Shown: positions 1 to 6,238, counted from the first letter of the stretch. The stretch is 12,596 nucleotides of DNA from Alistipes sp. UBA928 (GCA_002293665.1 DBDQ01000058.1:1-12596); one strand, 5' to 3'. Notes: generated from the letters alone by a model not told the origin. A program made the numbers and translations.

Positions 1-314
1 GTCGCGGGGTTCGTGCTCATCGGCCCCGTCGTGCCGTAGGGCGAGCCGAGGATGTTGGCGCACACGGTGAACCAGCGCGCGGGGTCGAGAAAACGCCCCT
101 CTTCGACAGTTCCGGGCCACCAGTCGCTCACATCGCTGTTTGCCGTCAGGGCGTGGCACACCCAGATAACGTTGTTATCCCCACCTAATCCGCCGTCGGC
201 GTTCCGACCGCCGCGCCGCTCACCGAAAGTATGATACGCGATCACCAGTTCCGGCAGCACCTCGCCGCATTCCAACTCGAACGGCCCCTCGTGCCTGTAG
301 AATTTTACACCCAT
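1..314 (-). CDS. metX: Homoserine O-acyltransferase (MetX), N-terminal part, cut by window edge
   Basis: Partial gene read leftwards off the window; 104 codons are visible from the ATG at 314-312. The product should be an alpha/beta-hydrolase-fold acyltransferase that activates homoserine with acetyl-CoA (or succinyl-CoA) for methionine synthesis in the cytoplasm. Visible family marks are a short entry strand (ELVIAYHTFGE, residues 22-32), the CHALT segment (53-57), a DWWPG stretch (64-68) and the hallmark GSPYGTTGP (90-98). The nucleophile Ser elbow and the His/Asp of the triad lie beyond the edge, so the acyl donor and intactness cannot be judged. The start follows a -7-like box by 8 bases and lies 21 bases after the stop of the XRE gene, so the two may be co-transcribed, or metX may have its own promoter. 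Family call is firm. Confidence 0.88.
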   Translation of the reverse strand, partial: MGVKFYRHEGPFELECGEVLPELVIAYHTFGERRGGRNADGGLGGDNNVIWVCHALTANSDVSDWWPGTVEEGRFLDPARWFTVCANILGSPYGTTGPMSTNPA

Positions 315-322
315 AACGGACG

Positions 323-330
323 CGAAGATA
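323..330 (-). promoter_or_regulatory. Possible -7 box for metX
   Basis: The minus strand reads TATCTTCG, seven of eight matches to the Bacteroidetes -7 consensus TAnnTTTG, 8 bases before the metX ATG. It lies in the short gap after the XRE stop. No clear -33 TTTG was found at the usual distance, so this is a weak call. Confidence 0.35.
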
Positions 331-335
331 CGAAA

Positions 336-572
336 TTAAATGTGGTATTGGTTGCCGATGCCTCGAAAAAACTCTTCGAGCGACACTTCGAAGTAGTCGC
401 ACAGGATGACGATCGAGGTTATGGTGAGGTTCATGCTGCCCGCCTCGATGCGTCCGATACTTAAGCAGGTGTCCTGTTCAACGACATCCTGCGTGATTTT
501 CAGTTCTTTCCTGATCTCACGAATCCTCTCCGCTATTTGACGGAGAACTTTATCGTCACGTCTTTGAGCCAT
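336..572 (-). CDS. Small XRE-family (Cro/CI-type) helix-turn-helix regulator
   Basis: A 78-residue protein made of little more than one HTH_3 domain, so a DNA-binding transcriptional regulator. Residues about 16-66 give the five-helix pattern: RIREIRKELKITQDVVEQ (helices 1-2), then SIGRIEAG (recognition region), then LTITSIVILCDYFEVSLEEFF, the typical closing helices. There is no separate effector or membrane domain. The ATG at 572-570 (MAQRRDDKVL) is preferred over an in-frame ATG 14 codons upstream, because the extension is hydrophobic and unlike the family. The gene precedes metX by 21 bases. A dyad at 604-627 just upstream of its start is a candidate autoregulatory operator. Its target is unknown. 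Control of metX or of the adjacent rightward transcript is inference from position. Confidence 0.82.
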   Translation of the reverse strand: MAQRRDDKVLRQIAERIREIRKELKITQDVVEQDTCLSIGRIEAGSMNLTITSIVILCDYFEVSLEEFFRGIGNQYHI

Positions 573-603
573 AGATTTTACAAAGGACGGGAATCCTGAA
601 AAT

Positions 604-627
604 AAATCTTGCAAATGTGTAAGATTT
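604..627. promoter_or_regulatory. 24-bp dyad (possible operator) between the XRE gene and a rightward promoter
   Basis: Two 8-base half-sites, AAATCTTG and TAAGATTT, are separated by 8 bases. Seven of eight outer positions are symmetric and inner bases CA/TG also pair. The dyad lies 31 bases upstream of the XRE start and 14 bases before the rightward TATCTTTG box, where a bound protein could affect both directions. The same half-sites and spacing occur again at 6453-6476. Binding by the XRE protein is a guess. Confidence 0.35.
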
Positions 628-641
628 TAAAAAATATTCTC

Positions 642-649
642 TATCTTTG
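642..649 (+). promoter_or_regulatory. -7 box (TATCTTTG) of a rightward promoter
   Basis: Exact match to the Bacteroidetes TAnnTTTG element. The best -33 candidate is TGTG at 616-619, 22 bases upstream, which is imperfect. A start would be expected near 655, ahead of the terminator at 688-728. Confidence 0.45.
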
Positions 650-654
650 TCGTG

Positions 655-728
655 TGATGCTTTATGCATTGGCCTTTCGAAGTCCGTCCGGCGGAAGTGT
701 GTTCGCAACACTCTCCGCTGGATTTTTT
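655..728 (+). ncRNA. Candidate small RNA or attenuated leader, about 74 nt
   Basis: The interval is bounded by an exact -7 box at 642-649 and a hairpin-plus-U-run terminator at 688-728, with no convincing gene inside. A small hairpin is visible around CTTTCGAAG (674-682) before the terminator stem. The frame starting at 657 stays open into the GNAT remnant, so a leader peptide or attenuated 5' leader cannot be excluded. Ends are inferred from the signals; I recognise no known RNA family. Confidence 0.25.
688..728 (+). terminator. Rho-independent terminator
   Basis: Left arm 688-700 pairs with right arm 708-721: 8 pairs (one G-U), a single bulged C at 713, then 5 pairs, closing on a 7-base loop (701-707). 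Six T follow at 723-728. The polarity is rightward only, since the minus strand has no T-run after the stem. It sits immediately before the next promoter box. Confidence 0.6.
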
Positions 729-730
729 AA

Positions 731-738
731 TATCTTTG
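731..738 (+). promoter_or_regulatory. -7 box (TATCTTTG) ahead of GNAT remnant and rnhB
   Basis: Exact TAnnTTTG match, 5 bases before the ATG at 744, giving a nearly leaderless transcript. No TTTG is seen 19-21 bases upstream. It probably drives the GNAT remnant and rnhB together. Confidence 0.55.
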
Positions 739-743
739 CATCC

Positions 744-884
744 ATGAAAAATATCGTAATCCGCCCGATCGAAGAGCGCGACCATAAACTGTTGGAAGAA
801 TTCCTCTATCAGGCGATCTTCGTGCCCGATCGACCCGATGGTGCAGGTCACGAAGACTGGCTGATGATAAGGGAGCTATGCTGA
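744..884 (+). pseudogene. Remnant of a GNAT acetyltransferase with internal deletion
   Basis: A 46-codon frame. Residues 1-28 (MKNIVIRPIEERDHKLLEEF, then LYQAIFVP) match the first strand and helix of a Bacteroidetes GNAT N-acetyltransferase family that normally exceeds 140 residues. The last residues, GHEDWLMIREL, resemble a GNAT C-terminal strand. The acetyl-CoA loop (Q/RxxGxG/A) and the entire core are missing, so no acetyltransferase activity is possible. The simplest reading is an in-frame internal deletion. CCCGAT occurs twice near the junction (825-830, 834-839). Its stop overlaps the rnhB start by 7 bases (878-884), so translation of the remnant may still feed rnhB. It could instead be a short functional peptide. 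The family assignment is from memory of the N-terminal motif. Confidence 0.55.
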
Positions 885-1474
885 AGGCGTTCTTTCGGAC
901 AGGTGCTGTCGAGGCGGGTTGCGACGAGGCGGGACGTGGCTGTCTGGCCGGGCCGGTGTTCGCGGCGGCGGTGGTGCTGCCCGAGGGGTTTTTGCATCCC
1001 CTGCTCAATGATTCCAAGAAGATGACGGCCCGTGATCGCGACACTTTGCGTGAGGTGATCGAACGCGAGGCTGTGGCTTGGGCCGTCGAAAGCGTTTCGG
1101 CGGCGAGAATCGACGAGATAAATATCCTGAATGCCTCTTTCGAGGCGATGACCGGGGCGGTGAGAAAGTTGAGGGTGAGCCCTGAACTTCTGCTCATAGA
1201 CGGCAACCGTTTCCGAACGACGCTCGATATTCCTTATGAGTGCATCGTGGGCGGCGACGGAATCTACTCCTCGATCGCCGCGGCTTCGGTGCTCGCAAAG
1301 ACCCACCGCGACGAGCTCATGGAGCGTTTTGCCGCCGACTACCCCGAATACGGCTGGCGCCAAAACAAGGGCTATCCAACGAAACAGCACCGGGAGGCAG
1401 TTGCGCGTCACGGACTCTCTCCGCACCACCGTAAGTCTTTTCGCTCCGGGGCCGGACAGCAGTTGCTGTTTTAG
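878..1474 (+). CDS. rnhB: Ribonuclease HII
   Basis: A 198-residue cytoplasmic endonuclease that cuts the RNA strand of RNA/DNA hybrids and removes misincorporated ribonucleotides with Mg/Mn. Length is typical of bacterial RNase HII. The DEAGRG signature is present at residues 16-21 (D16, E17 catalytic), followed by LAGPVFAAAVVLP. The third carboxylate is D108 in LLLIDG and the fourth is D127 in GGDG, followed by IYSSIAAASVLAK. NKGYPTKQH near the C-terminus is also typical. The ATG at 878 is chosen because ML plus a dozen residues before GCDEAGRG is normal; a GGGAG lies only 2 bases upstream. The start overlaps the stop of the preceding GNAT remnant. The end overlaps the convergent GNAT gene by 4 bases. 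All catalytic residues are intact. Confidence 0.95.
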   Translation: MLKAFFRTGAVEAGCDEAGRGCLAGPVFAAAVVLPEGFLHPLLNDSKKMTARDRDTLREVIEREAVAWAVESVSAARIDEINILNASFEAMTGAVRKLRVSPELLLIDGNRFRTTLDIPYECIVGGDGIYSSIAAASVLAKTHRDELMERFAADYPEYGWRQNKGYPTKQHREAVARHGLSPHHRKSFRSGAGQQLLF

Positions 1475-1737
1475 TTGTACTCCGGATGCCGGCGAAGCCA
1501 CAGATAGGCGAACCGGCAGGTGGCGGCGGGTTCGAGACCCTCTTCGCGCGCCCAGTCGTAGGCGCCCTTCACGAGGGCCGAGCCTATGCCGCGGCCTTCG
1601 AGGTGGAAGGGGACAATGGTGTGAAGGATGTCGAGTGCACCGTCGTGCACGTAATACTCGGCGTAGGCTACCGCGCCGTTCTCCCAGATTTCGAAGCGCC
1701 GATCCTCGGGCTTGTGGATTACCTGATATTTGCTCAT
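1471..1737 (-). CDS. Small YjdJ-like GNAT-family N-acetyltransferase
   Basis: An 88-residue protein of the short COG2388 (YjdJ-type) GNAT class, about half the size of ordinary GNATs. Visible are ENGAVAYAEYYVHDG (strand pair), LDILHTIVPFHLEGRGIGSALV with the acetyl-CoA loop EGRGIGSA at about residues 47-54, and the characteristic tail CRFAYLWLRRHPEY. Substrate is unknown for the family; small-molecule or protein acetylation are both possible. It follows the glsB-like gene by 59 bases, and a TATTTTTG box in that gap suggests its own promoter as well as possible read-through. Its stop overlaps the end of rnhB by 4 bases tail to tail, leaving no room for a conventional terminator. Confidence 0.85.
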   Translation of the reverse strand: MSKYQVIHKPEDRRFEIWENGAVAYAEYYVHDGALDILHTIVPFHLEGRGIGSALVKGAYDWAREEGLEPAATCRFAYLWLRRHPEYN

Positions 1738-1783
1738 GGCCTCACGTTATTTTCACATGATCCGACCCTCGCACATACCGCGC

Positions 1784-1791
1784 CAAAAATA
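1784..1791 (-). promoter_or_regulatory. -7 box (TATTTTTG) for the small GNAT gene
   Basis: Exact TAnnTTTG match on the minus strand, 46 bases before the GNAT ATG and just after the glsB-like stop. No TTTG at the expected -33 distance. Confidence 0.35.
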
Positions 1792-1796
1792 TCTGT

Positions 1797-2726
1797 CTAC
1801 ATCAGTTCGATGTCGGTAAAGGTTCCGTCGAGGTGGCGGCGGGTTTTGTCGGGGTGTATGTCGTCGATGGTGATGAGCAGGCCCGTCTCCTCTACACCTC
1901 CGAAGTCGGGATTGGTGACTGTCCCGAATACCTTCATAGTGGGCGAGAGGTTCATGTAGGAGTTGATCAGCGGCGGCACGTTCTCCTTGTACTGCTTGAC
2001 CTGGCGGTAGAGAATCTTCAGGTCTTCGGCGTAGCTGCCACCGTTGAATATGGCGTCCATGCGTTCGTAGTCGATGTCGAGCACAACGGGATTTATCGGG
2101 TCGAGCAGGTTCTCGTTGTCGGGGAAGTAGCGCCCCATGAAGTAGAGCAGCAGGTTGCGCGCCTCGCGGTTATAGTCGCCGTACATCGTCACCTTTCCGA
2201 AGAAGTATCTCGACTCGGGATTTTTACGTATCAGTGCGCCCAGTCCGTCCCACAGGTTGTCGAGGGCGTAGATTATCTTGGGGTTGCGCGTCCCGCCTGG
2301 CCCGCGGCGCGGCAGCACGAACGAGCGTCCGAGTTCAATGGTGTAGGGCAGGTAGCGGGTGCGGAACAGTTCGCTGAACCGGAAGTAGTGTTCGCTCGAC
2401 AGGTGGGCCGGGTGACTCGTGGTGCACACTATGAAACGGTAGCCGCCGAGTATCTCTTTGGCGGCGGGATCCCACACTATGAGCTGTTTGTATCCGTCCT
2501 CGGCGCGGTCGTCGTCGTCGATGTCCACTGCGTCGCCCGTGCCTCCTCCGGCGGTGCGAAAGGCGAGTTCGCGCAGACGCCCTATTTCGAGCATGGTGTG
2601 GGGGCAATCGGCTGCCGAGACGACATAGAGTTCATTGCCGCCCCGTCCCGTTTTTCTCAGCAGGCGTTCCGGATCGAGCTCTTTTTCGAGCAGTCCGGCG
2701 TCCACCGGTGTTATTATATCTTTCAT
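1797..2726 (-). CDS. glsB: GlsB-like N-acyltransferase (hemolysin/OlsB-related GNAT fold)
   Basis: A 309-residue protein resembling the N-acyltransferase GlsB of Bacteroides, which transfers a 3-hydroxy fatty acid to glycine as the first step of glycine-lipid synthesis. It belongs to the same superfamily as OlsB of ornithine-lipid synthesis. Supporting segments are LRELAFRTAGGGTG (51-64), KQLIVWDP (80-87), EILGGYRF (91-98), IELGRSFV (130-137), ALDNLWDGLGAL (154-165), YFFGKVTMY (174-182) and PPLINSYMNLSP toward the C-terminus. No transmembrane segment is apparent; it likely acts at the inner face of the inner membrane using acyl-ACP. The O-acyltransferase partner GlsA, adjacent in Bacteroides, is not in this window. 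It lies 31 bases after the acidic-tailed gene, with a strong Shine-Dalgarno. The family is clear; the glycine substrate is by homology only. Confidence 0.85.
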   Translation of the reverse strand: MKDIITPVDAGLLEKELDPERLLRKTGRGGNELYVVSAADCPHTMLEIGRLRELAFRTAGGGTGDAVDIDDDDRAEDGYKQLIVWDPAAKEILGGYRFIVCTTSHPAHLSSEHYFRFSELFRTRYLPYTIELGRSFVLPRRGPGGTRNPKIIYALDNLWDGLGALIRKNPESRYFFGKVTMYGDYNREARNLLLYFMGRYFPDNENLLDPINPVVLDIDYERMDAIFNGGSYAEDLKILYRQVKQYKENVPPLINSYMNLSPTMKVFGTVTNPDFGGVEETGLLITIDDIHPDKTRRHLDGTFTDIELM

Positions 2727-2733
2727 TTGTTCG

Positions 2734-2741
2734 CCCCCTCC
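2734..2741 (-). promoter_or_regulatory. Unusually strong Shine-Dalgarno before the glsB-like gene
   Basis: The minus strand carries GGAGGGGG ending 7 bases before the ATG. Most genes in this window lack a recognisable ribosome-binding site, as is usual for Bacteroidetes, so this supports the chosen start and suggests high translation. Confidence 0.5.
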
Positions 2742-2757
2742 ATGTTTTGCTTACGGT

Positions 2758-3075
2758 TTACATGTCTCCGTCGTCGTCGTCGTCATCGTCTGACGCGATA
2801 TCTTCGGCCCCCTTGATCTCGTCGTCGTAGTATCCCTTATCCTCCTCTTCTTCGGGATCGTCGTCGATCTTTACGTCGACCTTGACGAGATAGTTAATAT
2901 CGGCGGTCTCGAGCAGCACTGCGTAGAAGAAATCTCCCGGCCCCTTCTCGATCCGGATCATGCGGTCGGTGTAGCCGGTCGGATATTGCTTTTTGAGCTC
3001 CTCCTGCAACTCGGGCGAAAGATTGTGGTAACTGACAATCAGCCGTTTCTTGTTGACTATGCTCTCTTTGCCCAT
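2758..3075 (-). CDS. Conserved Bacteroidetes protein of unknown function with poly-Asp tail
   Basis: A 105-residue soluble protein. The N-terminal two thirds look folded (KKRLIVSYHNLSPELQEELK, then YPTGYTDRMIRIEKGPGDFFYAVLLET, then INYLVKVDVKI) and match a conserved hypothetical that I recall from Bacteroidales. No function is known to me. The C-terminus is extremely acidic: DDDPEEEEDKG, YYDDEIKGAEDI, then seven consecutive Asp (96-102) before GDM. There is no signal peptide and no membrane segment. The start has an AAGGAC-like site a short distance upstream. It is 31 bases from the glsB-like gene and in the same direction, so probably the first gene of that transcript. An acidic tail could bind cations or basic proteins, but this is speculation. 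Confidence 0.8.
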   Translation of the reverse strand: MGKESIVNKKRLIVSYHNLSPELQEELKKQYPTGYTDRMIRIEKGPGDFFYAVLLETADINYLVKVDVKIDDDPEEEEDKGYYDDEIKGAEDIASDDDDDDDGDM

Positions 3076-3119
3076 TTGTAGTGTCCTTATAATTTATTTT
3101 TGGGTTTTGAAATTTTCTG

Positions 3120-3127
3120 CAAGTATA
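3120..3127 (-). promoter_or_regulatory. Possible -7 box for the acidic-tail gene and glsB-like operon
   Basis: The minus strand reads TATACTTG, seven of eight to TAnnTTTG, about 44 bases before the ATG. The nearest upstream TTTG is only 13 bases away, shorter than usual, so weak. Confidence 0.25.
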
Positions 3128-3170
3128 CGCAATTTGTGGACAAATGTTGCGCCCACCGCAATTTTTTTGC

Positions 3171-3178
3171 TACTTTTG
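3171..3178 (+). promoter_or_regulatory. -7 box (TACTTTTG) for ligA
   Basis: Exact TAnnTTTG match 23 bases before the ligA ATG. A partial -33 (TTGC) lies about 20 bases upstream. The divergent acidic-tail gene starts 127 bases from ligA, so both promoters share this gap. Confidence 0.5.
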
Positions 3179-3201
3179 GGCAAAATAGCGTTGAGAGAGC
3201 A

Positions 3202-5307
3202 ATGAAACAGAGAATAGAGCGGCTGCGAGAAGAACTTGCGCGCCACAATCATAAGTACTATGTGGAGAATGCCCCCGAGATCGGCGACGAGGAGTTCGAC
3301 CGCATGATGAGGGAGCTTGCCGACCTCGAGGCGGCCCATCCCGAGTTCGACGATCCGGCCTCGCCCACGCGGCGTGTAGGGAGCGACCTGAGCGGCGGAT
3401 TCGAGACGGTAACCCACAGCCGGCCCATGCTCTCGCTGGCGAATACCTATTCGATGGAGGAGGTTGCGGAGTTCTGCACACGCGTTGAAAGAGAGGTAGG
3501 TGGGAACGCCCTCGGCGGATTAAATGATGCTCAGGAGGTAGCTTACGTGTGTGAACCGAAGTTCGACGGCACGGCGATCTCGCTGAGTTACGAGGGAGGT
3601 GTGCTGGTTCGCGCGCTCACCCGCGGCGACGGAGTGGCGGGCGACGATGTGACGGCCAATGTGCGTACGATTCACTCCATACCTTTGAAGCTGCATGAGG
3701 TTCCTGCAAATTCGCCGCCGGCGTTCCGGTGTTGGCCCGCGAGTTTCGACATACGGGGCGAGATATTGATGCCCTACGCCGCTTTCGAACGATTGAACGC
3801 CAGGCGAGCCGCCGCCGAGGAGGCCCTCTTTGCCAATCCGCGCAACGCCGCCGCCGGGAGCCTCAAACTTCAATCGCCCGCGTTGGTGGCGCGGCGGGGA
3901 CTCGAAGCGTTTCTCTACGGAGTAGTGGGCGAAGGGCTGCCTTTCGAAACCCATTCGGAGAGTCTGCGTGCGGCGCGGGAGTGGGGTTTCCGGGTGTCGG
4001 AGCACACCCGGGTTTGTCGTTCGCTCGACGAAATTCGCGCGTATATCGCGGAGATCGACGGCCTGCGCGCTGCGCTGCCCTACGCCACCGACGGAGTGGT
4101 CATAAAGGTCGATTCATATGCCCTGCAACGCCGTCTCGGAGCGACGGCGAAATCTCCGCGCTGGGCGGTGGCCTACAAGTTCGCGGCCGAGAGTGCCGCC
4201 ACGCGCCTTGTGAGCGTCGAGTTCTCGGTGGGGCGCACGGGCGCCGTCACTCCCGTGGCTAACCTCGATCCCGTGCAGTTGGCCGGAACCACGGTGAAGC
4301 GAGCCTCGATGCATAACGCCGACCAGATCGCGCTGCTGGACGTGAGGGTCGGCGACATGGTTTACGTCGAGAAGGGAGGCGAGATAATCCCCAAGATCAC
4401 GGGGGTAGATTTGTTAGCGCGTCCTGCGGTGAGCGTGCCGCTGGAGTTCCCGGCGATGTGCCCTGCGTGCGGTGCGACGCTGGTTCGCGACGAGGGCGAG
4501 GCGAGGCATTTTTGTCCCAACGCCGCCGGATGCCCGCCCCAGATCGTGGGCCGCATTGCCCACTTCGTGTCGCGCCGTGCGATGGACATCGAAGGACTGG
4601 GCGAGGAGACCATAGCGCTGCTCGTGGCCGAACGACTCGTGTCGACCCCGGCCGACCTTTACACGCTGCGCGCCGAACAGTTGGCGCCGTTGCCACGCCT
4701 CGGCGAGAAGTCGGCCGAAAATATAGTTGCCGGAGTTGCGGCGTCGCTCGAAATACCCTTCGCGAGGGTGCTCTACGCGCTGGGAATCAGGATGGTGGGC
4801 GAGACTACGGCCAAATATCTTGCCGCGCACTTCCGCACGCTCGACGCTCTGGTGTCGGCTCCCCCCGAGGAGCTGGCTCAGGTCGAAGAGGTGGGCGACA
4901 AGGTGGCCGAGGCGATCCGCGGATATTTCGCCGACCCGCAAAACATGGCTCTCGTCGAACGTCTGCGCGAGGCGGGGGTGCGTTTCGAGGCGGAGGAGAA
5001 GACGGTGGCCTCAGACGCGTTGGCGGGTCGCCACGTGGTGATCTCGGGCTCGTTCGCACTCCACAGCCGCGATGCCCTCAAGGAGATGATCGAGGCGCAC
5101 GGCGGCCGCAATCAGAGCGCCGTGGCCGCCAACACCGACTTCCTGTTGGCGGGCGAAAAGATCGGCCCCGCGAAGCTTGCCAAAGCCCGAAAACTGGGTA
5201 TTCCCATTATCTCCGAGGAGCAGTTTCTGGCGATGACAGGCGATGTTGAAAAATCAACACCGAGTGATAAAAACGATAATAATCCACAAGAGAGAGTGTT
5301 ATTTTAA
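3202..5307 (+). CDS. ligA: NAD-dependent DNA ligase
   Basis: A 701-residue ligase that seals 3'-OH/5'-phosphate nicks using NAD+, essential for Okazaki fragment joining and repair. Domains in order: Ia helical NAD-binding region (1 to about 75, with NHKYYVENAPEIGDEEFD), adenylation domain with the nucleotidyl lysine K120 in CEPKFDG, RGDGVAGDDVTANVRTI, then the OB fold (VSVEFSVGRTGAVTPVANLDP), a Cys4 zinc finger (C420, C423, C438, C444), a helix-hairpin-helix region (GLGEETIALL, LPRLGEKSAENIV, LGIRMVGETTAKYLA) and a C-terminal BRCT (about 607-680). The ATG at 3202 is chosen since MKQRIERLREEL is the normal beginning; the frame is open 34 codons further upstream, but across the promoter. Slightly longer than usual (about 670), with a short Gly/Asn-rich insert around 100-112 and a polar tail. 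Confidence 0.97.
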   Translation: MKQRIERLREELARHNHKYYVENAPEIGDEEFDRMMRELADLEAAHPEFDDPASPTRRVGSDLSGGFETVTHSRPMLSLANTYSMEEVAEFCTRVEREVGGNALGGLNDAQEVAYVCEPKFDGTAISLSYEGGVLVRALTRGDGVAGDDVTANVRTIHSIPLKLHEVPANSPPAFRCWPASFDIRGEILMPYAAFERLNARRAAAEEALFANPRNAAAGSLKLQSPALVARRGLEAFLYGVVGEGLPFETHSESLRAAREWGFRVSEHTRVCRSLDEIRAYIAEIDGLRAALPYATDGVVIKVDSYALQRRLGATAKSPRWAVAYKFAAESAATRLVSVEFSVGRTGAVTPVANLDPVQLAGTTVKRASMHNADQIALLDVRVGDMVYVEKGGEIIPKITGVDLLARPAVSVPLEFPAMCPACGATLVRDEGEARHFCPNAAGCPPQIVGRIAHFVSRRAMDIEGLGEETIALLVAERLVSTPADLYTLRAEQLAPLPRLGEKSAENIVAGVAASLEIPFARVLYALGIRMVGETTAKYLAAHFRTLDALVSAPPEELAQVEEVGDKVAEAIRGYFADPQNMALVERLREAGVRFEAEEKTVASDALAGRHVVISGSFALHSRDALKEMIEAHGGRNQSAVAANTDFLLAGEKIGPAKLAKARKLGIPIISEEQFLAMTGDVEKSTPSDKNDNNPQERVLF

Positions 5308-5316
5308 CAAATTGCA

Positions 5317-5324
5317 TAAATTTG
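5317..5324 (+). promoter_or_regulatory. -7 box (TAAATTTG) for dapA
   Basis: Exact TAnnTTTG match in the 37-base gap between ligA and dapA, 20 bases before the ATG. No good -33. dapA may therefore be both co-transcribed with ligA and separately started. Confidence 0.45.
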
Positions 5325-5344
5325 CACCAAAGAAACCAAGCAAT

Positions 5345-6226
5345 ATGGAAAGCAGATTCAAAGGCGTAGGCGTGGCGCTGGTAACGCCGTTCGATGGCGA
5401 TGGCCGCGTAGATTTCGAGGCTCTCGGGAGACTCGTGGAGAGTGTCACGGCCGGTGGCGTCGACTATTTAGTGGTGTTGGGTACGACCGCCGAAACCCCT
5501 ACGCTGAGCCAGGACGAACGTGTGCGGGTGGCCGCATTCATAAAAGAGAAGAACGCCGGGCGTCTGCCTCTCGTCATAGGCAAGGGCGGCAACGATACCG
5601 CCAAACTGTGCGAGGAGTTGCGCGACCCCGCATCGACAGCCGGTTTCGACGCCGTGTTGAGCGTTACCCCTTACTACAACAAACCGTCGCAGGAGGGGCT
5701 GTTCCGTCACTATCGCGCCGTGGCCGAGGCGTCGCCGCTACCGGTGATCCTCTACAACGTGCCGTCGCGCACGGGGGTCAATATGAGCGCCGAGACCACC
5801 ATTCGCATCGCGCGCGAGGTGCCGAACGTGATCGGGGTCAAGGAGGCGTGCGGCGAGATCAGCCAGATGCAGGATATAATTAAGGGCGCACCGGAGGGAT
5901 TCCTCATCCTGTCGGGCGATGACGCCATGACCCTGCCGCTGATCTCGGTGGGAGGTCACGGTGTGATCTCGGTGTTGGCCAACGCACTGCCCGAACCTTT
6001 CTGTCGCATGGTACACACCGCCGCGTCGAGTGTTGCCAAAGCGCAGGCCGTATGGGCCGACCTCGAGGATGTATGCCACCTGCTTTTCGCCGAGGGGAAT
6101 CCCGCCGGGGTCAAGACGGCTCTTGCCGTGAAGGGTATCTGCCGCGCCGATGTGCGCCTGCCTCTCGTGGAGGGCAGTTCCCGACTGCGCGAGGCCATGC
6201 AGAAGGCTCTCGAGGCTGTCGGTTAG
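5345..6226 (+). CDS. dapA: 4-hydroxy-tetrahydrodipicolinate synthase
   Basis: A 293-residue class I aldolase (TIM barrel) condensing pyruvate with aspartate semialdehyde, the entry step to diaminopimelate and lysine. Key residues are visible: Thr pair in GTTAE (T47, T48), the Y110-Y111 region in TPYYNKPSQEG, Y137 in LYNVPSRTG with R142, and the Schiff-base lysine K166 in IGVKEA. GTTAE in place of the enterobacterial GTTGE is common in Bacteroidetes. The ATG at 5345 (MESRFKGVGVAL) is preferred because DapA begins a few residues before the first barrel strand; the upstream open frame reads through the promoter and ligA end. The gene follows ligA by 37 bases and ends before a strong terminator at 6279-6322. 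Confidence 0.96.
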   Translation: MESRFKGVGVALVTPFDGDGRVDFEALGRLVESVTAGGVDYLVVLGTTAETPTLSQDERVRVAAFIKEKNAGRLPLVIGKGGNDTAKLCEELRDPASTAGFDAVLSVTPYYNKPSQEGLFRHYRAVAEASPLPVILYNVPSRTGVNMSAETTIRIAREVPNVIGVKEACGEISQMQDIIKGAPEGFLILSGDDAMTLPLISVGGHGVISVLANALPEPFCRMVHTAASSVAKAQAVWADLEDVCHLLFAEGNPAGVKTALAVKGICRADVRLPLVEGSSRLREAMQKALEAVG

Positions 6227-6238
6227 TCGATCCTATGC

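Noticed and set aside
52..234. 60-codon plus-strand frame at the left edge
   Set aside because: Antisense to the MetX fragment, which has family-defining motifs on the other strand.
848..1501. Open frame opposite rnhB (217 codons)
   Set aside because: Antisense shadow of a gene with intact catalytic motifs; no recognisable domain.
2734..2741. G-run as a possible G-quadruplex
   Set aside because: A single run of five G at ribosome-binding distance from the start; no further runs nearby.
1833..2816. Long open frame (327 codons) on the plus strand opposite the GlsB-like gene
   Set aside because: The minus-strand frame has clear family motifs; the opposite frame is low-complexity in character and reflects GC-rich codon use.
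3100..3201. N-terminal extension of ligA by 34 codons
   Set aside because: It crosses the TACTTTTG promoter box and has no similarity to the ligase N-terminus.
5243..5344. N-terminal extension of dapA by 34 codons
   Set aside because: It overlaps the ligA end and the -7 box; DapA normally begins near MESRFKGVGVAL.
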